Positions 27,277 to 36,333 of a stretch of DNA of 64,000 nucleotides are shown here, one piece after another (the stretch's first letter is position 1; each line of letters begins with the position of its first letter). Source of the stretch: Rhizobium acidisoli (GTDB taxonomy: Bacteria; Pseudomonadota; Alphaproteobacteria; Rhizobiales; Rhizobiaceae); NCBI RefSeq assembly GCF_002531755.2, contig NZ_CP034998.1, positions 3,774,501 to 3,838,500 on the forward strand, given 5' to 3'. The notes beneath the pieces are model-generated. The model saw only the letters and a list, made by a program, of their open reading frames with translations, was not told where the DNA came from and made no database searches. The position numbers and the translations under genes were made by a program.

Positions 27277-27628
27277 TTTCACGGACACGGGGGCCGCAGC
27301 GCACAAAGATGCGCGCACAACGAACGTGATGGGGGATTGCGGCCAAGCCGCCCATCCCGGTTTCATCCTCGGTTTTAATGTTTGGCCGGAAAGGCCCGCG
27401 GCACCTTAGTGCCTTTTCTCGATGGACGCCGCAGCGTCCCGAATTGCCTCTGCGACCGCGAACGGCGCGACGAATTCGAATCCGCCGGCAACGTCACAAG
27501 GATCACATCCAGCCGCAGCTCTGTAAACCCCTTGAGGGATGAAATCTGCTGCACCGCACACTTGCCGCCCCCTGCAAAGCCTAGTAGAGCCTGAGCCTAC
27601 GAGAGAAATTTTCGCGAAATTGCAGATA
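27277..27628. other. Gap between the beta-rich protein gene and dxr
   Basis: About 350 nt between divergent genes. A short hairpin GGCAC-CTTA-GTGCC followed by TTTT lies at 27400-27417 and could be a terminator on the plus strand. The open frames across the gap show no recognisable family or convincing ribosome site. It presumably holds the dxr promoter, which I could not place. Confidence 0.5.
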
Positions 27629-28816
27629 ATGACCGGCAAAACCGCGCCGCGGCGCCTCAGCATCTTCGGCTCGACCGGCTCGATCGGCCAGAACACCCTC
27701 AATGTCGTCGATCACCTGGGCGGGCGGGAGAATTTCGAAATCTCCGTACTAACAGGCAACGGCAATGTCGAATTGCTGGCCCGGCAGGCGAAAACCTTCG
27801 GCGCGCGGATGGCGGTGACGGCAAACGACCGGCATTACGAGGCGCTGAAGAGCGCGCTTTCCGGCAGCGGCATCGCCGTCGCATCCGGAAAATCCGGCCT
27901 GATGGAAGCGGCCGACCGGCAAGCCGACTGGGTGATGGCGGCAATCGTCGGCACCGCCGGCCTGGCGCCGACGCTGGCAGCAGCAAAGCGCGGCGCCGAT
28001 ATCGCCCTTGCCAACAAGGAATGCCTGGTCTCGGCCGGCGATCTGTTCATTGGCGCGATCCGCAAGGGCGGCGGCAGGCTGCTTCCCGTCGACAGCGAAC
28101 ACAATGCGATTTTCCAGGTGCTTGAGGAAAATCAGCGCCATGCCATCGAACGGGTCGTGCTGACGGCTTCGGGCGGCCCCTTCCGCACCGCCTCGCTGAA
28201 GGAGATGGCGGGTGTGACGGCGGAGACCGCGCGCGCCCACCCGAACTGGTCGATGGGCCTGAAGATCTCGATCGACAGCGCCTCGATGTTCAACAAGGCG
28301 CTTGAGATGATCGAAGCCCGGCATCTGTTCGGCCTGACGCCCGAACAGATCGAGGTCATCATCCATCCGCAATCGATCATCCATTCGATGGTCGGCTATA
28401 CCGACGGTTCGGTGCTGGCCCAACTCGGCGCCCCCGATATGCGCACCGCAATCGGTTATGCCCTGTCCTTTCCGCGCCGGCCGAACCTGCCGATCGAGCG
28501 GCTGGATTTCGCCAAGCTCGCAAGACTCGATTTCGAGGCGCCGGACGAGCTGCGCTTTCCGGCCTTGCGGCTGGCGCGCCTGGCGATGACGCGCGGCGGC
28601 GTTCAAGGTGCTGTGCTGAACGGCGCCAAGGAAGTGGCGCTCGAAGCCTTCATCGAAGGGCGGCTGCCCTTCCTCGCCATGGCCGAGATCACCGAAAGGG
28701 TCATGGATGATCTGGCCGGCCTGCCGCCGGCTGAAGACATGGACGATGTCTTCGCCGCCGACCGGCAGGCCCGGCAAAGGGCGGCGGATCTGATGAAATT
28801 GGAGATCGCCGGCTGA
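27629..28816 (+). CDS. dxr: 1-deoxy-D-xylulose 5-phosphate reductoisomerase
   Basis: 395 residues from MTGKTAPRRLSIFGSTGSIGQNTLNVV. The GSTGSIG NADPH site, ANKECLVSAG, VDSEHNAIFQ and the ASGGPFR and NWSMGLKISIDSASMFNK signatures of DXR are present. It makes MEP in non-mevalonate isoprenoid synthesis. It is not in the usual frr-uppS-cdsA-dxr-rseP gene order; both neighbours are unrelated, so it may be a second copy. No ribosome binding site stands out before the chosen ATG. Confidence 0.93.
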   Translation: MTGKTAPRRLSIFGSTGSIGQNTLNVVDHLGGRENFEISVLTGNGNVELLARQAKTFGARMAVTANDRHYEALKSALSGSGIAVASGKSGLMEAADRQADWVMAAIVGTAGLAPTLAAAKRGADIALANKECLVSAGDLFIGAIRKGGGRLLPVDSEHNAIFQVLEENQRHAIERVVLTASGGPFRTASLKEMAGVTAETARAHPNWSMGLKISIDSASMFNKALEMIEARHLFGLTPEQIEVIIHPQSIIHSMVGYTDGSVLAQLGAPDMRTAIGYALSFPRRPNLPIERLDFAKLARLDFEAPDELRFPALRLARLAMTRGGVQGAVLNGAKEVALEAFIEGRLPFLAMAEITERVMDDLAGLPPAEDMDDVFAADRQARQRAADLMKLEIAG

Positions 28817-28819
28817 AGC

Positions 28820-29905
28820 TTACCGCAGCCGGTTGCCAGCCTCGTCGAACAAGCGGCAATCCGCCGGTTCGAACAGCAGGCCGACCTGCTCGCCCGCCGC
28901 GATGCTGATCGGTGAGCGGTGCTCGACGGTCAGCGACTGGCCGTCGGCGAGCTGGCAGTAGAGATATTGCGTTCCCCCGAGATATTCCGAGAAATCGACC
29001 GTGGCCGTCAGCTTGCCCGACCGATCGGCCGCCACCTTCAGATGCTCCGGCCGCAGACCGAGCGTCACCGCGCCTCCGGCCGGCCGGCCCGAGTTGATCA
29101 AGGCGGTTTCGATGTGGGAGCCGGCAACTTCGACCAGTCCCCCCTCGCCGCAGCGGGCATTCAAGAGGTTCATCCTCGGCGAGCCGATGAAGCCCGCCAC
29201 GAAGGTATTGGCGGGATCTTCGTAGATCTGCCTTGGCGTTCCGGCCTGCTCGACGCGGCCGTCGCGCAGCACGACGATCTTGTCGGCGAGCGTCATCGCC
29301 TCGGTCTGGTCGTGGGTGACATAGATCATCGTATTGCCGAGTTCGCGGTGGAGGCGGGCGATCTCGATGCGCATCGAGACGCGCAGCTCCGCATCGAGAT
29401 TGGACAGCGGCTCGTCGAACAGGAAGACATCGGGTTTGCGCACGATCGCCCGGCCGATCGCCACGCGCTGCCGCTGGCCGCCGGAAAGCTGTCCCGGCCG
29501 CCGGTCGAGAAGATGGTCGATCTTCAGGATGGCGGAGGCAGCCTTCACCCGCGTCTCGATCTCGGCAGCTTGGGTGCGCGCCATCTTCAGCCCGAAGGCC
29601 AGATTGTCGCGCACGCTCATATGCGGATAGAGCGCATAGGACTGGAAGACCATGGCGATGCCGCGCTCGGACGGATCGAGATCGGTGACAACGCGTCCCT
29701 TGATCTCGACCTCGCCGTCGGTCACATCCTCGAGGCCGGCGATCATGCGAAGCAGCGTCGATTTTCCGCAGCCGGACGGGCCGACGAAGACGACGAATTC
29801 GCCCTCTTCGATCGTCAGGTCGATCCCGTGGACCACCTGCAGATTGCCATAGCTTTTGCGCACGTCCTGGAGCACGACGCTCTTGTTAGCCATACCGTTC
29901 GTCAT
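28820..29905 (-). CDS. Sugar ABC transporter ATP-binding protein (UgpC/MalK type)
   Basis: 361 residues from MTNGMANKSVVLQDV at 29905; an inner ATG at 29893 is also possible. Walker A GPSGCGKST (about residues 43-51), signature LSGGQRQR, Walker B VFLFDEPLSNLDAE and the switch His in YVTHDQTEAMT are present, with the C-terminal MalK-like TOBE/OB domain (LGLRPEHLKV..). It powers the sugar importer encoded upstream in the same operon. It lies after the GH127 gene with 11 nt between. It is the last gene of the unit; dxr is convergent and ends 3 nt away. Confidence 0.94.
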   Translation of the reverse strand: MTNGMANKSVVLQDVRKSYGNLQVVHGIDLTIEEGEFVVFVGPSGCGKSTLLRMIAGLEDVTDGEVEIKGRVVTDLDPSERGIAMVFQSYALYPHMSVRDNLAFGLKMARTQAAEIETRVKAASAILKIDHLLDRRPGQLSGGQRQRVAIGRAIVRKPDVFLFDEPLSNLDAELRVSMRIEIARLHRELGNTMIYVTHDQTEAMTLADKIVVLRDGRVEQAGTPRQIYEDPANTFVAGFIGSPRMNLLNARCGEGGLVEVAGSHIETALINSGRPAGGAVTLGLRPEHLKVAADRSGKLTATVDFSEYLGGTQYLYCQLADGQSLTVEHRSPISIAAGEQVGLLFEPADCRLFDEAGNRLR

Positions 29906-29916
29906 CCCCAAACGAC

Positions 29917-31839
29917 CTACTTGTCCGACTGGACCCAGACGAGCATCTCTCCGGGCGCGCGGTTGTCCCAGAGATGATAGGGCACGAAACGCGCGGTGGC
30001 GACCTGCCTTTGAGCCGGCGCATTGCGGTAGAGCGGTGTTCCCCAGTTCGACGTCTCCTCGCGCTCGACCTTGAGATCGAGGGCGACGGCATCGTTGAGA
30101 TCCTTCAGCACGACGGTTTCGGCGGCCGGAAGTTCGCGCGGCAGAACGATGGCGTTGAGATCCTCGCCATTGTCGGTCGTCTCGACGCAATAGACCAGGG
30201 GCCCGCGCATCAATGCGACACGGCCGGCATCCTGGCGCACCTTCGGATTGGCATATTGCGGGCGCAGCGAAAGCGGCAGGGAAAGGGCGACACGATCGCC
30301 ATCGACCCACTCACGATCGATCCTGGCATATCCGTCGCGGATATTGGCGGCAAGATCGAGCATCTCCCCATTGACGCTGAGGGTGGCGCCCTCGGCCCAA
30401 TCGGGAATGCGCAGCGACAGCGCGAATTTGGCCGGCGTCTTGAGCCTGGTGGTGAAGGCGACTGCGCCATCCCACGGATAGTTGGTGGTCTGCGCGAGTT
30501 CCACGTCGGCGCCGTTGGCAAGCTTCAACCGGGCGGTGCTTTCGCCGTAGAGATGCACGGCGATCTCATCGTCGGCAACGGCATACATGTAGGAACCGAT
30601 CGAGGTCACCAGCCGGGCGATATTCGGCGGGCAGCAGGGGCAATGGTGCCATTTCCACCGATGATGCTTGCCGGCACTTTCGAGCGGATTGTCGTAGAAG
30701 AAGGTCTTGCCGTCGGTGGAAAGGCCGGGCAGCGCGCCGTTATAAAGCGCCTGCTCCATGATGTCGGCGTAACGCCGGTCCGGACCGCGCCCGAGCATGC
30801 GGCTGGCCCAGAATACTAGGCCGACAGAGGCGCAGGTCTCGGCGTAGGCCGTGGCGTTCGGCAGGTCGTAATAGTCGGTGAAACCTTCATTCGAGGCGGC
30901 CGGGCCGATGCCGCCGGTGATGTACATCTGCTTGGTTGTGAGGTCGTCCCAGAGCGTTTCCAGCGCCGCCGTCAGGCTGTCGTCCTTATATTCGGTGGCG
31001 ATATCGGCCATGCCGGAATAGAGATACATGGCGCGCACCGCATGGCCGACGACCTTCTTCTGCTCGCGCACCGGCTGGTGCGCCTGGCCGTACTCATAGG
31101 TCTTCTGATGGAAGTCGGCAGCGCTCCGGCCGTCGCGAGCGGCTTCCGCCGTGAAGAAATGCGGCTCGGTGCCGCGCTCGTCGATGAAGAATTTCGACAG
31201 CTCGAGATATTTCTTCTCGCCGGTGACGCGGGCGAGCTTGACCAGCGCGAGCTCGACCTCCTCATGGCCGCAATAGCCCGGCAGCTGGCCCTCGCCATGG
31301 CCGAACATGGTGATCATGTAATCGGCAAAACGGCACATGATATCGAGCAGCTTGCGCTTGCCGGTCGCCTGATAATAGGCGACGGCGGCTTCCATCAGAT
31401 GGCCGGCGCAATAGAGCTCGTGATGGTCGCGCAGGTTGGTCCAGCGGCGGGCCGGCTCGACGCGCTGGAACCAGGCATTGAGATAACCGTCCTTGTCCTG
31501 CAGCCTCTCATACATGTCGATGATCTCATCGGCGCGCGCTTCCAGCTTCGGGTTCGGCCGGCGATAGAGCGAATAGGCGATGGTCTCGATCGACTTGCCA
31601 AGATCGGAATCCCAGAACATCTGCGTGGTCCCGCCCCAGGGCTGAATGGGAATGACGACGCCGGGGCTCGGCTGGTTGACATCGATCGCCTTCAGCATGC
31701 CGGCCTCGACGCAGCGGTCGAGCAGGGTTTCGGCGGTGGAATTGCAGACGGCGTCCTGCCATTTGCCCCAGAAGCCGCCGAGTTCCACATCGGGAACGGC
31801 GACGGGACGAAACTGGCGGTCGTTGCTTGATTTGGTCAT
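29917..31839 (-). CDS. Glycoside hydrolase family 127 protein (beta-L-arabinofuranosidase, DUF1680)
   Basis: 640 residues without a signal peptide, so cytosolic. It shows the (alpha/alpha)6 barrel pattern (RDHHELYCAGHLMEAAVAYYQATGK) and the GH127 zinc-thiolate site: Glu334 and Cys336 in YAETCAS, and Cys402-Cys403 in CPCCPPN, with Cys402 the likely nucleophile by comparison with the founding enzyme HypBA1. It would release L-arabinofuranose from imported beta-linked oligosaccharides such as those on plant hydroxyproline-rich glycoproteins. It lies between the permease and ATPase genes, so uptake and cleavage are coordinated. Confidence 0.92.
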   Translation of the reverse strand: MTKSSNDRQFRPVAVPDVELGGFWGKWQDAVCNSTAETLLDRCVEAGMLKAIDVNQPSPGVVIPIQPWGGTTQMFWDSDLGKSIETIAYSLYRRPNPKLEARADEIIDMYERLQDKDGYLNAWFQRVEPARRWTNLRDHHELYCAGHLMEAAVAYYQATGKRKLLDIMCRFADYMITMFGHGEGQLPGYCGHEEVELALVKLARVTGEKKYLELSKFFIDERGTEPHFFTAEAARDGRSAADFHQKTYEYGQAHQPVREQKKVVGHAVRAMYLYSGMADIATEYKDDSLTAALETLWDDLTTKQMYITGGIGPAASNEGFTDYYDLPNATAYAETCASVGLVFWASRMLGRGPDRRYADIMEQALYNGALPGLSTDGKTFFYDNPLESAGKHHRWKWHHCPCCPPNIARLVTSIGSYMYAVADDEIAVHLYGESTARLKLANGADVELAQTTNYPWDGAVAFTTRLKTPAKFALSLRIPDWAEGATLSVNGEMLDLAANIRDGYARIDREWVDGDRVALSLPLSLRPQYANPKVRQDAGRVALMRGPLVYCVETTDNGEDLNAIVLPRELPAAETVVLKDLNDAVALDLKVEREETSNWGTPLYRNAPAQRQVATARFVPYHLWDNRAPGEMLVWVQSDK

Positions 31840-31858
31840 GGCTGGACTTTCCCTATGA

Positions 31859-32722
31859 TCATTTCACGGCGCCGGCCATCAGCCCGCGCATGTAGTAGCG
31901 TTGCAGGAGCAGGAAGACGATCAGGCAAGGGATCGTCATGACGACGACGCCGGCCTGCACCGCTCCCCAGTTGATGGCGCCGAGCCGCCCGGCGCGAACC
32001 GCCGTCATCAGCACCGGCAAGGTGTATTTCTCATTGCTGGAGAGCAGCACCAGCGCGGCGAGAAACTCGTTCCAGGCATTGAGGAAGGCAAAGATCGCCA
32101 CCGTCGCCACACCAGGCAGCACCAGCGGCAGCAGAACGCGGGCCAGAAGCCGGAGGTCGCGGGCGCCGTCGATGCGTGCCGCCTCTTCGATCTCCTTCGG
32201 TACCGCATCGAAGGCGTTGCGCATCATGAAGACCGAGAAAGGCAGCTGCAGCGTCACATAGACGAGCGTCAGCCCGATGAGCGAATTGTTGAGGCCGAGC
32301 TTGGCCAGGATGATGAAGAGCGGCGTCAGGATCGACTGGAACGGGATCATCAGCGTGGCGATGATCAGCACGAACAGTGCATTCTTCATCGGGAAGCGAT
32401 ACCGCGAGAAGCCGTAGCCGGCGAGCAGGCTGACGGCGACGGTCAGCACCACGGTGGCGACCGAGACGAACAGCGAATTGATCATGTGCCGCCAGATGCC
32501 GGCGCCGAACGTATCGAGCAGCGCATAGGCGTCGAAGCTGACGCCCGATGTCGGCCATGGCGGCAGCGGCGGCAGGCTGGCTTCGGTCCCCTGGCGGAAG
32601 GAGGCGAGCAGCGTGATCGCAAACGGCGCCAGGAAGAAGATCGAGATGGCGATGCCGGTCAGATGATAGGCGGATTTTACGCGGATGGCCTTACGGGCGC
32701 GGCGTTCCCTCGAGGTGCTCAT
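31859..32722 (-). CDS. Sugar ABC transporter permease (MalG type)
   Basis: 287 residues, six membrane helices. The EAA loop EEAARIDGARDLRLLARVLLPLVLPG (about residues 180-205) contacts the ATPase, and the C-terminal RYYMRGLMAGAVK is typical of MalG-family permeases. It overlaps the start of the other permease gene (4 nt) and is followed by the GH127 gene. Confidence 0.93.
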   Translation of the reverse strand: MSTSRERRARKAIRVKSAYHLTGIAISIFFLAPFAITLLASFRQGTEASLPPLPPWPTSGVSFDAYALLDTFGAGIWRHMINSLFVSVATVVLTVAVSLLAGYGFSRYRFPMKNALFVLIIATLMIPFQSILTPLFIILAKLGLNNSLIGLTLVYVTLQLPFSVFMMRNAFDAVPKEIEEAARIDGARDLRLLARVLLPLVLPGVATVAIFAFLNAWNEFLAALVLLSSNEKYTLPVLMTAVRAGRLGAINWGAVQAGVVVMTIPCLIVFLLLQRYYMRGLMAGAVK

Positions 32723-33636
32723 GGACGCTCCTCCCCGACGCGCAGCAGCCAGAGCTGCACGATGCTGATCGCCACCAGGATGGCGAGAAGCACGATCGAC
32801 AGGGCTGCGCCGTAACCGAGATTGAACGACACGAAGGACTGGTTGAAGATGTAGTAGACCACCGAGATCATCTTGTTCTGCGGCCCGCCCGAGGTCATGA
32901 TGTAGAACTGGTCGAAGGCGAGGATCGAGCCGGTGACCGAGACGATCAGCGCCAGCGCGATCGTCTTGCGCATCAGCGGCAGCGTCAGATGCCGGAAACG
33001 CTGCCAGCGGCCGGCGCCGTCGATGCGGGCCGCCTCCGTCAGTTCGGACGGAATGGCCTGCAGGCCGGTAAGAAGAATGATCATGGTGAAGCCGGCGATC
33101 TTCCAGACCACCATCACGACAATGGTCAGGAAGGCGGTGTCGAAGGTCGCCAGCAGATTGGGGCTCTTTTCCAAAAGACCGAGCGCTTTCAGGGCCGGGC
33201 CGATGAAGCCGCTATCGACATTGGCAAGCCAGACCCAGAGCAGCGAGGCGGTGGCAAGCCCGACGACGACGGGCAGGAAGATGATGGTGCGATAGGCGCT
33301 GACGAACTGCCGTTCCTTCTCGACGAAGATGGCGAGCGGAAAGGCGACGGCGAAGATGGCGATGGTGACGATCACGGTATAATAGGCGGTGAAATTCAGC
33401 GCCGTCACGAAGCGGGTGTCGTTGACCATGCGGTAATAATTGTTGAGGCCGATCCAGCGCGACGCCCCCATCAGCGGCCAGTTGTGCAGGCTCATCCACC
33501 CGGTGAACAGAACCGGCATGATGAAGAAGACGATGACCAGCGCCATGGCCGGCGCGATATAGGCAAGGCCGCGCCAGTTCGATTGGCGCCGTCGCCTGCG
33601 CCGAGGCAATAGAATCTCTGAACCGGAACCGGTCAT
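32719..33636 (-). CDS. Sugar ABC transporter permease (MalF/UgpA type)
   Basis: 305 residues from MTGSGSEILLPRRRRRR at 33636, chosen since GGAG sits 8 nt upstream; the frame is open up to an ATG at 33651. Six membrane helices and the EAA loop LTEAARIDGAGRWQRFRHLTLPLM are seen. The Arg-rich N terminus precedes the first helix. Partner of the MalG-type permease; their genes overlap by 4 nt. Confidence 0.93.
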   Translation of the reverse strand: MTGSGSEILLPRRRRRRQSNWRGLAYIAPAMALVIVFFIMPVLFTGWMSLHNWPLMGASRWIGLNNYYRMVNDTRFVTALNFTAYYTVIVTIAIFAVAFPLAIFVEKERQFVSAYRTIIFLPVVVGLATASLLWVWLANVDSGFIGPALKALGLLEKSPNLLATFDTAFLTIVVMVVWKIAGFTMIILLTGLQAIPSELTEAARIDGAGRWQRFRHLTLPLMRKTIALALIVSVTGSILAFDQFYIMTSGGPQNKMISVVYYIFNQSFVSFNLGYGAALSIVLLAILVAISIVQLWLLRVGEERP

Positions 33637-33710
33637 CGAAACGCTCCGCATCTGTCGGTTGGGATTGGCCGGGAAGCTGCCACCGCTCCCCGGCCGCGGC
33701 CGGGGGAGAG

Positions 33711-34949
33711 TTACTGGCCGCTATCGATGATCGATTGCATTTCCGACTGGGCGCTGGAAAACGCGCCGTCGACATCGTCGCCGAAGATCGCGGCGTTGGT
33801 GAAGCTTGCCCACGGGCCGTTGGCGCTGTTGATCAGGTCGTTGAACTGCAGCGTATAGGGCGTCTTGGCGACACTGATCGCCTTGAGACCGACCTGCATG
33901 CGCGGATCGAGACCTTCGAGCACCTTGTCGGCAATATCGCCGCGTGTCGGCAGGCTGCCGTATTTCGCCATGATCTTCTGGCCGTCTTCCGAATAGACAT
34001 ATTCGAGGAAGCCCTTCACCGCATCGATCTTCTTCGTGCCCTTGGTGATGACGAAATTGTCGCCACCGGCAAAGGACGAAGGCTTGCCGTCGACGCCGGG
34101 GATAAGCGTCACGCCGAAATTGATGTCGGGGTGCTCGGTCACCAGCGTGCCGATGGCAAAGGCGCCAAGGCTCTGCTGGCCGATCTTGCCGTTGGTGAAG
34201 GTCAGGAAGTTGGCGCCGGTATCGCTGGCCGCACCCGCCGGCACCAGGTCCTTCTTGACCATGTTGCGGTAGATATCGACGGCCTTGCGCATCTGCGGGG
34301 TATCAAGCGTCGCCGTCTTGCTGTCGGCCGACAGGATATCGGCGCCGGCACCCCAGGTGAGCGGCGTGAAGGTGAAGATCATGCAGCCGCCGCAGCCGCC
34401 GCCGGAGAAATAAAAGCCGTAGGTATCGTCACCCAAGGCCCGGATCTTCTCGGCATTGGCGGTGATTTCATCCCAGTTGGCAGGCGCCTTTTCCGGGTCG
34501 AGACCGGCCTTCTTGTAGAGATCCTTGTTCCAGGCAAAGACCGACGTCTCCACCGAGAGCGGCAGGCCGTAGATCTTGTCCTGATAGGTGCCGAGGCGGA
34601 CATGCGAGGGCGACAGCGAGTTGAAATAGGGCAGCGATTTCGCCCAGTCTGTCAGATCCTCGAGCTGGCCGGCCGCGGCAAAGGCGGGATTATAGATCAG
34701 GTCCATCGACAGGGCATCGGGCGCCTGTCCGCCGGCGATCGCCGTCGCATATTTCTGCACCAGTTCGGAGAACGGCACTTCGGTCATCACGACCTTGTTC
34801 TCATGGCCGGAATTATAGGCTTCGACGACCTTCTTGAAGGCGTCGCCGATGCCCGAACGAACCCACATTTCGACATTTTCAGCCGCCGACGCAGCCGAAA
34901 ACAGGCATAAGCTAGCGATGCTGGTCGCCGCCAAAAGACGCTTGATCAT
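33711..34949 (-). CDS. Sugar ABC transporter substrate-binding protein
   Basis: 412 residues from MIKRLLAATSIASLCLFSAASAAENV, a signal peptide cut after ASA; GGGAGGAGTGTC precedes the ATG. SBP family 1 features include the N-terminal lobe VEMWVRSG, and WNKDLYKKAGLDPEKAPANWDEI, and the C-terminal YTLQFNDLINSANGPWASF. An unusual GGGCGGCMIF (residues around 190-200) gives a CxxC-like pair. It binds the sugar in the periplasm. Between lacI and the permease genes with about 63-nt gap upstream. Confidence 0.92.
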   Translation of the reverse strand: MIKRLLAATSIASLCLFSAASAAENVEMWVRSGIGDAFKKVVEAYNSGHENKVVMTEVPFSELVQKYATAIAGGQAPDALSMDLIYNPAFAAAGQLEDLTDWAKSLPYFNSLSPSHVRLGTYQDKIYGLPLSVETSVFAWNKDLYKKAGLDPEKAPANWDEITANAEKIRALGDDTYGFYFSGGGCGGCMIFTFTPLTWGAGADILSADSKTATLDTPQMRKAVDIYRNMVKKDLVPAGAASDTGANFLTFTNGKIGQQSLGAFAIGTLVTEHPDINFGVTLIPGVDGKPSSFAGGDNFVITKGTKKIDAVKGFLEYVYSEDGQKIMAKYGSLPTRGDIADKVLEGLDPRMQVGLKAISVAKTPYTLQFNDLINSANGPWASFTNAAIFGDDVDGAFSSAQSEMQSIIDSGQ

Positions 34950-35012
34950 GACACTCCTCCCGATATGGCGCATCTCCCTGCGCCTTTTGCTCATTCCCTA
35001 GATTTCATTCCC

Positions 35013-36035
35013 TTAATCATTCGGGGTCTTGCCCCCGCATGACTGCCGGACGATCAGCCGGCACGGCAATTTCCTCACGCCCGGCTCGACAGGCCGTCCT
35101 TCCGCAAGCGCCAGCACCGTCAATCCGGCCTGCCGCCCGAGCTCCTTCAACTCCATATCCACCGTCGTCAGCGGCGGCCGCGTCTGGGCCGCGACAATCT
35201 CCCAATTGTCGAAGCCGATCAGCGAGACGTCCTGCGGCACCTTGACGCCGCGCTCGCGCAGCGCATCGGCGGCACCGCGGGCGATCTGGTCGTTGCCGCA
35301 GAACAGCGCATCGGGCTTTTCCCCCGGCCTCTTCCAAAGCTTCTCGACCGCCTCATGGCCCCAGCTTTCCGACCAGACGCCGTAAAGCACCGGCTCGCGG
35401 TGGCCTGCCACCTCGTGATAGGCGCCGGCGCGTTCCCGCACCGAGAAGAAATCCTCCGGCCCGGTGATATGGGCAATCCGCCGCCGCCCGATCTTGGCGA
35501 GCCATTCCACCGCCAGTCTTGCGCCCTGTTCGTCGTCCGAACGAAAGGTAACGCTGTTCTGCGTCCCCTCGGTGAAGGCGTAGACGACAGGCACATGCAA
35601 ATTCGACAGGTCGACCGGCAGGCGCCGGTCCAGCCGCTTTCCCGTGGCGATGATGCCGTCGACCTGCTTGTCCAGCATCGCATCGACATGGATCTGGGCG
35701 AGCGCCGGATCGTCTTCGATGGCGCACAGGAAAACCGAAACGCCGTGATCGACGAGCGCGTCCGAAATACCCGCCATCACGGGCAGCGTGAAACGGCCGT
35801 AGGTGTCGTTGGTCAGCAGCCCGATCGTGAAGCTACGCTTGCTGAGAAGACCTCTTGCCAGCGCATTCGGCCGATAACCGATTTCGCCGGCAATGCGCTT
35901 CACCCGCTCGCGGGTTTCCGCGCCCATCCGGCCGGTGTCGTTGAGCGCCTTCGACGCGGTCGAGATGCTGACCGCGGCCGCCGCCGCCACCTCATGGATG
36001 GTGATCCTGCCTCTTTTTCCTCCCGATATGTTCAG
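35013..36035 (-). CDS. LacI family transcriptional regulator of the arabinofuranoside operon
   Basis: About 340 residues. The HTH is ITIHEVAAAAAVSISTASKALNDTGRM with the hinge RERVKRIAGEIGYRPNALARGLLS, then a periplasmic-binding-like sugar domain (SFTIGLLTNDTYGRF to the C terminus). No ATG, GTG or TTG lies near the strongest ribosome binding site (AAGGAGG at 36041-36047); the next in-frame codon at good spacing is CTG at 36035, so I use that, but TTG at 36077 keeps the frame open. Two palindromic operators lie just upstream. First gene of the GH127/ABC operon and likely autorepressed, with a sugar as inducer. Confidence 0.9.
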   Translation of the reverse strand: MNISGGKRGRITIHEVAAAAAVSISTASKALNDTGRMGAETRERVKRIAGEIGYRPNALARGLLSKRSFTIGLLTNDTYGRFTLPVMAGISDALVDHGVSVFLCAIEDDPALAQIHVDAMLDKQVDGIIATGKRLDRRLPVDLSNLHVPVVYAFTEGTQNSVTFRSDDEQGARLAVEWLAKIGRRRIAHITGPEDFFSVRERAGAYHEVAGHREPVLYGVWSESWGHEAVEKLWKRPGEKPDALFCGNDQIARGAADALRERGVKVPQDVSLIGFDNWEIVAAQTRPPLTTVDMELKELGRQAGLTVLALAEGRPVEPGVRKLPCRLIVRQSCGGKTPND

Positions 36036-36058
36036 ACCGTCCTCCTTCTGAAGTGGCT

Positions 36059-36108
36059 TGAGAAAAGCTTTTACCAACCGTTATGTCAAGTGAGAAAAGG
36101 TTTTCTCA
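36059..36108 (-). promoter_or_regulatory. Two LacI operators around a TTGACA -35 box
   Basis: Operator 1 is TGAGAAAAGGTTTTCTCA at 36091-36108, a perfect 8-bp palindrome with a 2-nt centre. Operator 2 is TGAGAAAAGCTTTTACCA at 36059-36076, with one arm imperfect. Their centres are 32 bp apart, about three helical turns. On the minus strand TTGACA (complement of 36084-36089) lies between them, and its -10 region falls in operator 2. This is a typical LacI repression layout. Confidence 0.75.
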
Positions 36109-36289
36109 TTTTGCGCATGCGTAGTCGGCGGAGGGGCGGTCGGCGGCAAGGGGAAAACGCAGAGAAGGAGCCACGCGCATCGGCGGACCGGTTGCGGCGC
36201 ATCATCGGCATCGAGCCGGCGCCGAACGGATGATCTGGGTCAGGATAGGGAAGGTTGGCCGGCCGGAGAGGCGCACAGCCGATCACCGT

Positions 36290-36312
36290 CAGGACCTCCA
36301 AGGGAGGTCCTG
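36290..36312 (-). terminator. Hairpin downstream of hemA
   Basis: CAGGACCTCC at 36290-36299 pairs perfectly with GGAGGTCCTG at 36303-36312 around a 3-nt loop. It lies 21 nt beyond the hemA stop. No T run follows on either strand, so it may be a transcript-stabilising hairpin or Rho-dependent site and not an intrinsic terminator. Confidence 0.5.
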
Positions 36313-36333
36313 AATGGCGCGGTCATCGAAAAA

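Noticed and set aside
27406-27702. Minus-strand frame in the gap before dxr
   Set aside because: It overlaps the dxr start and shows no recognisable domain.
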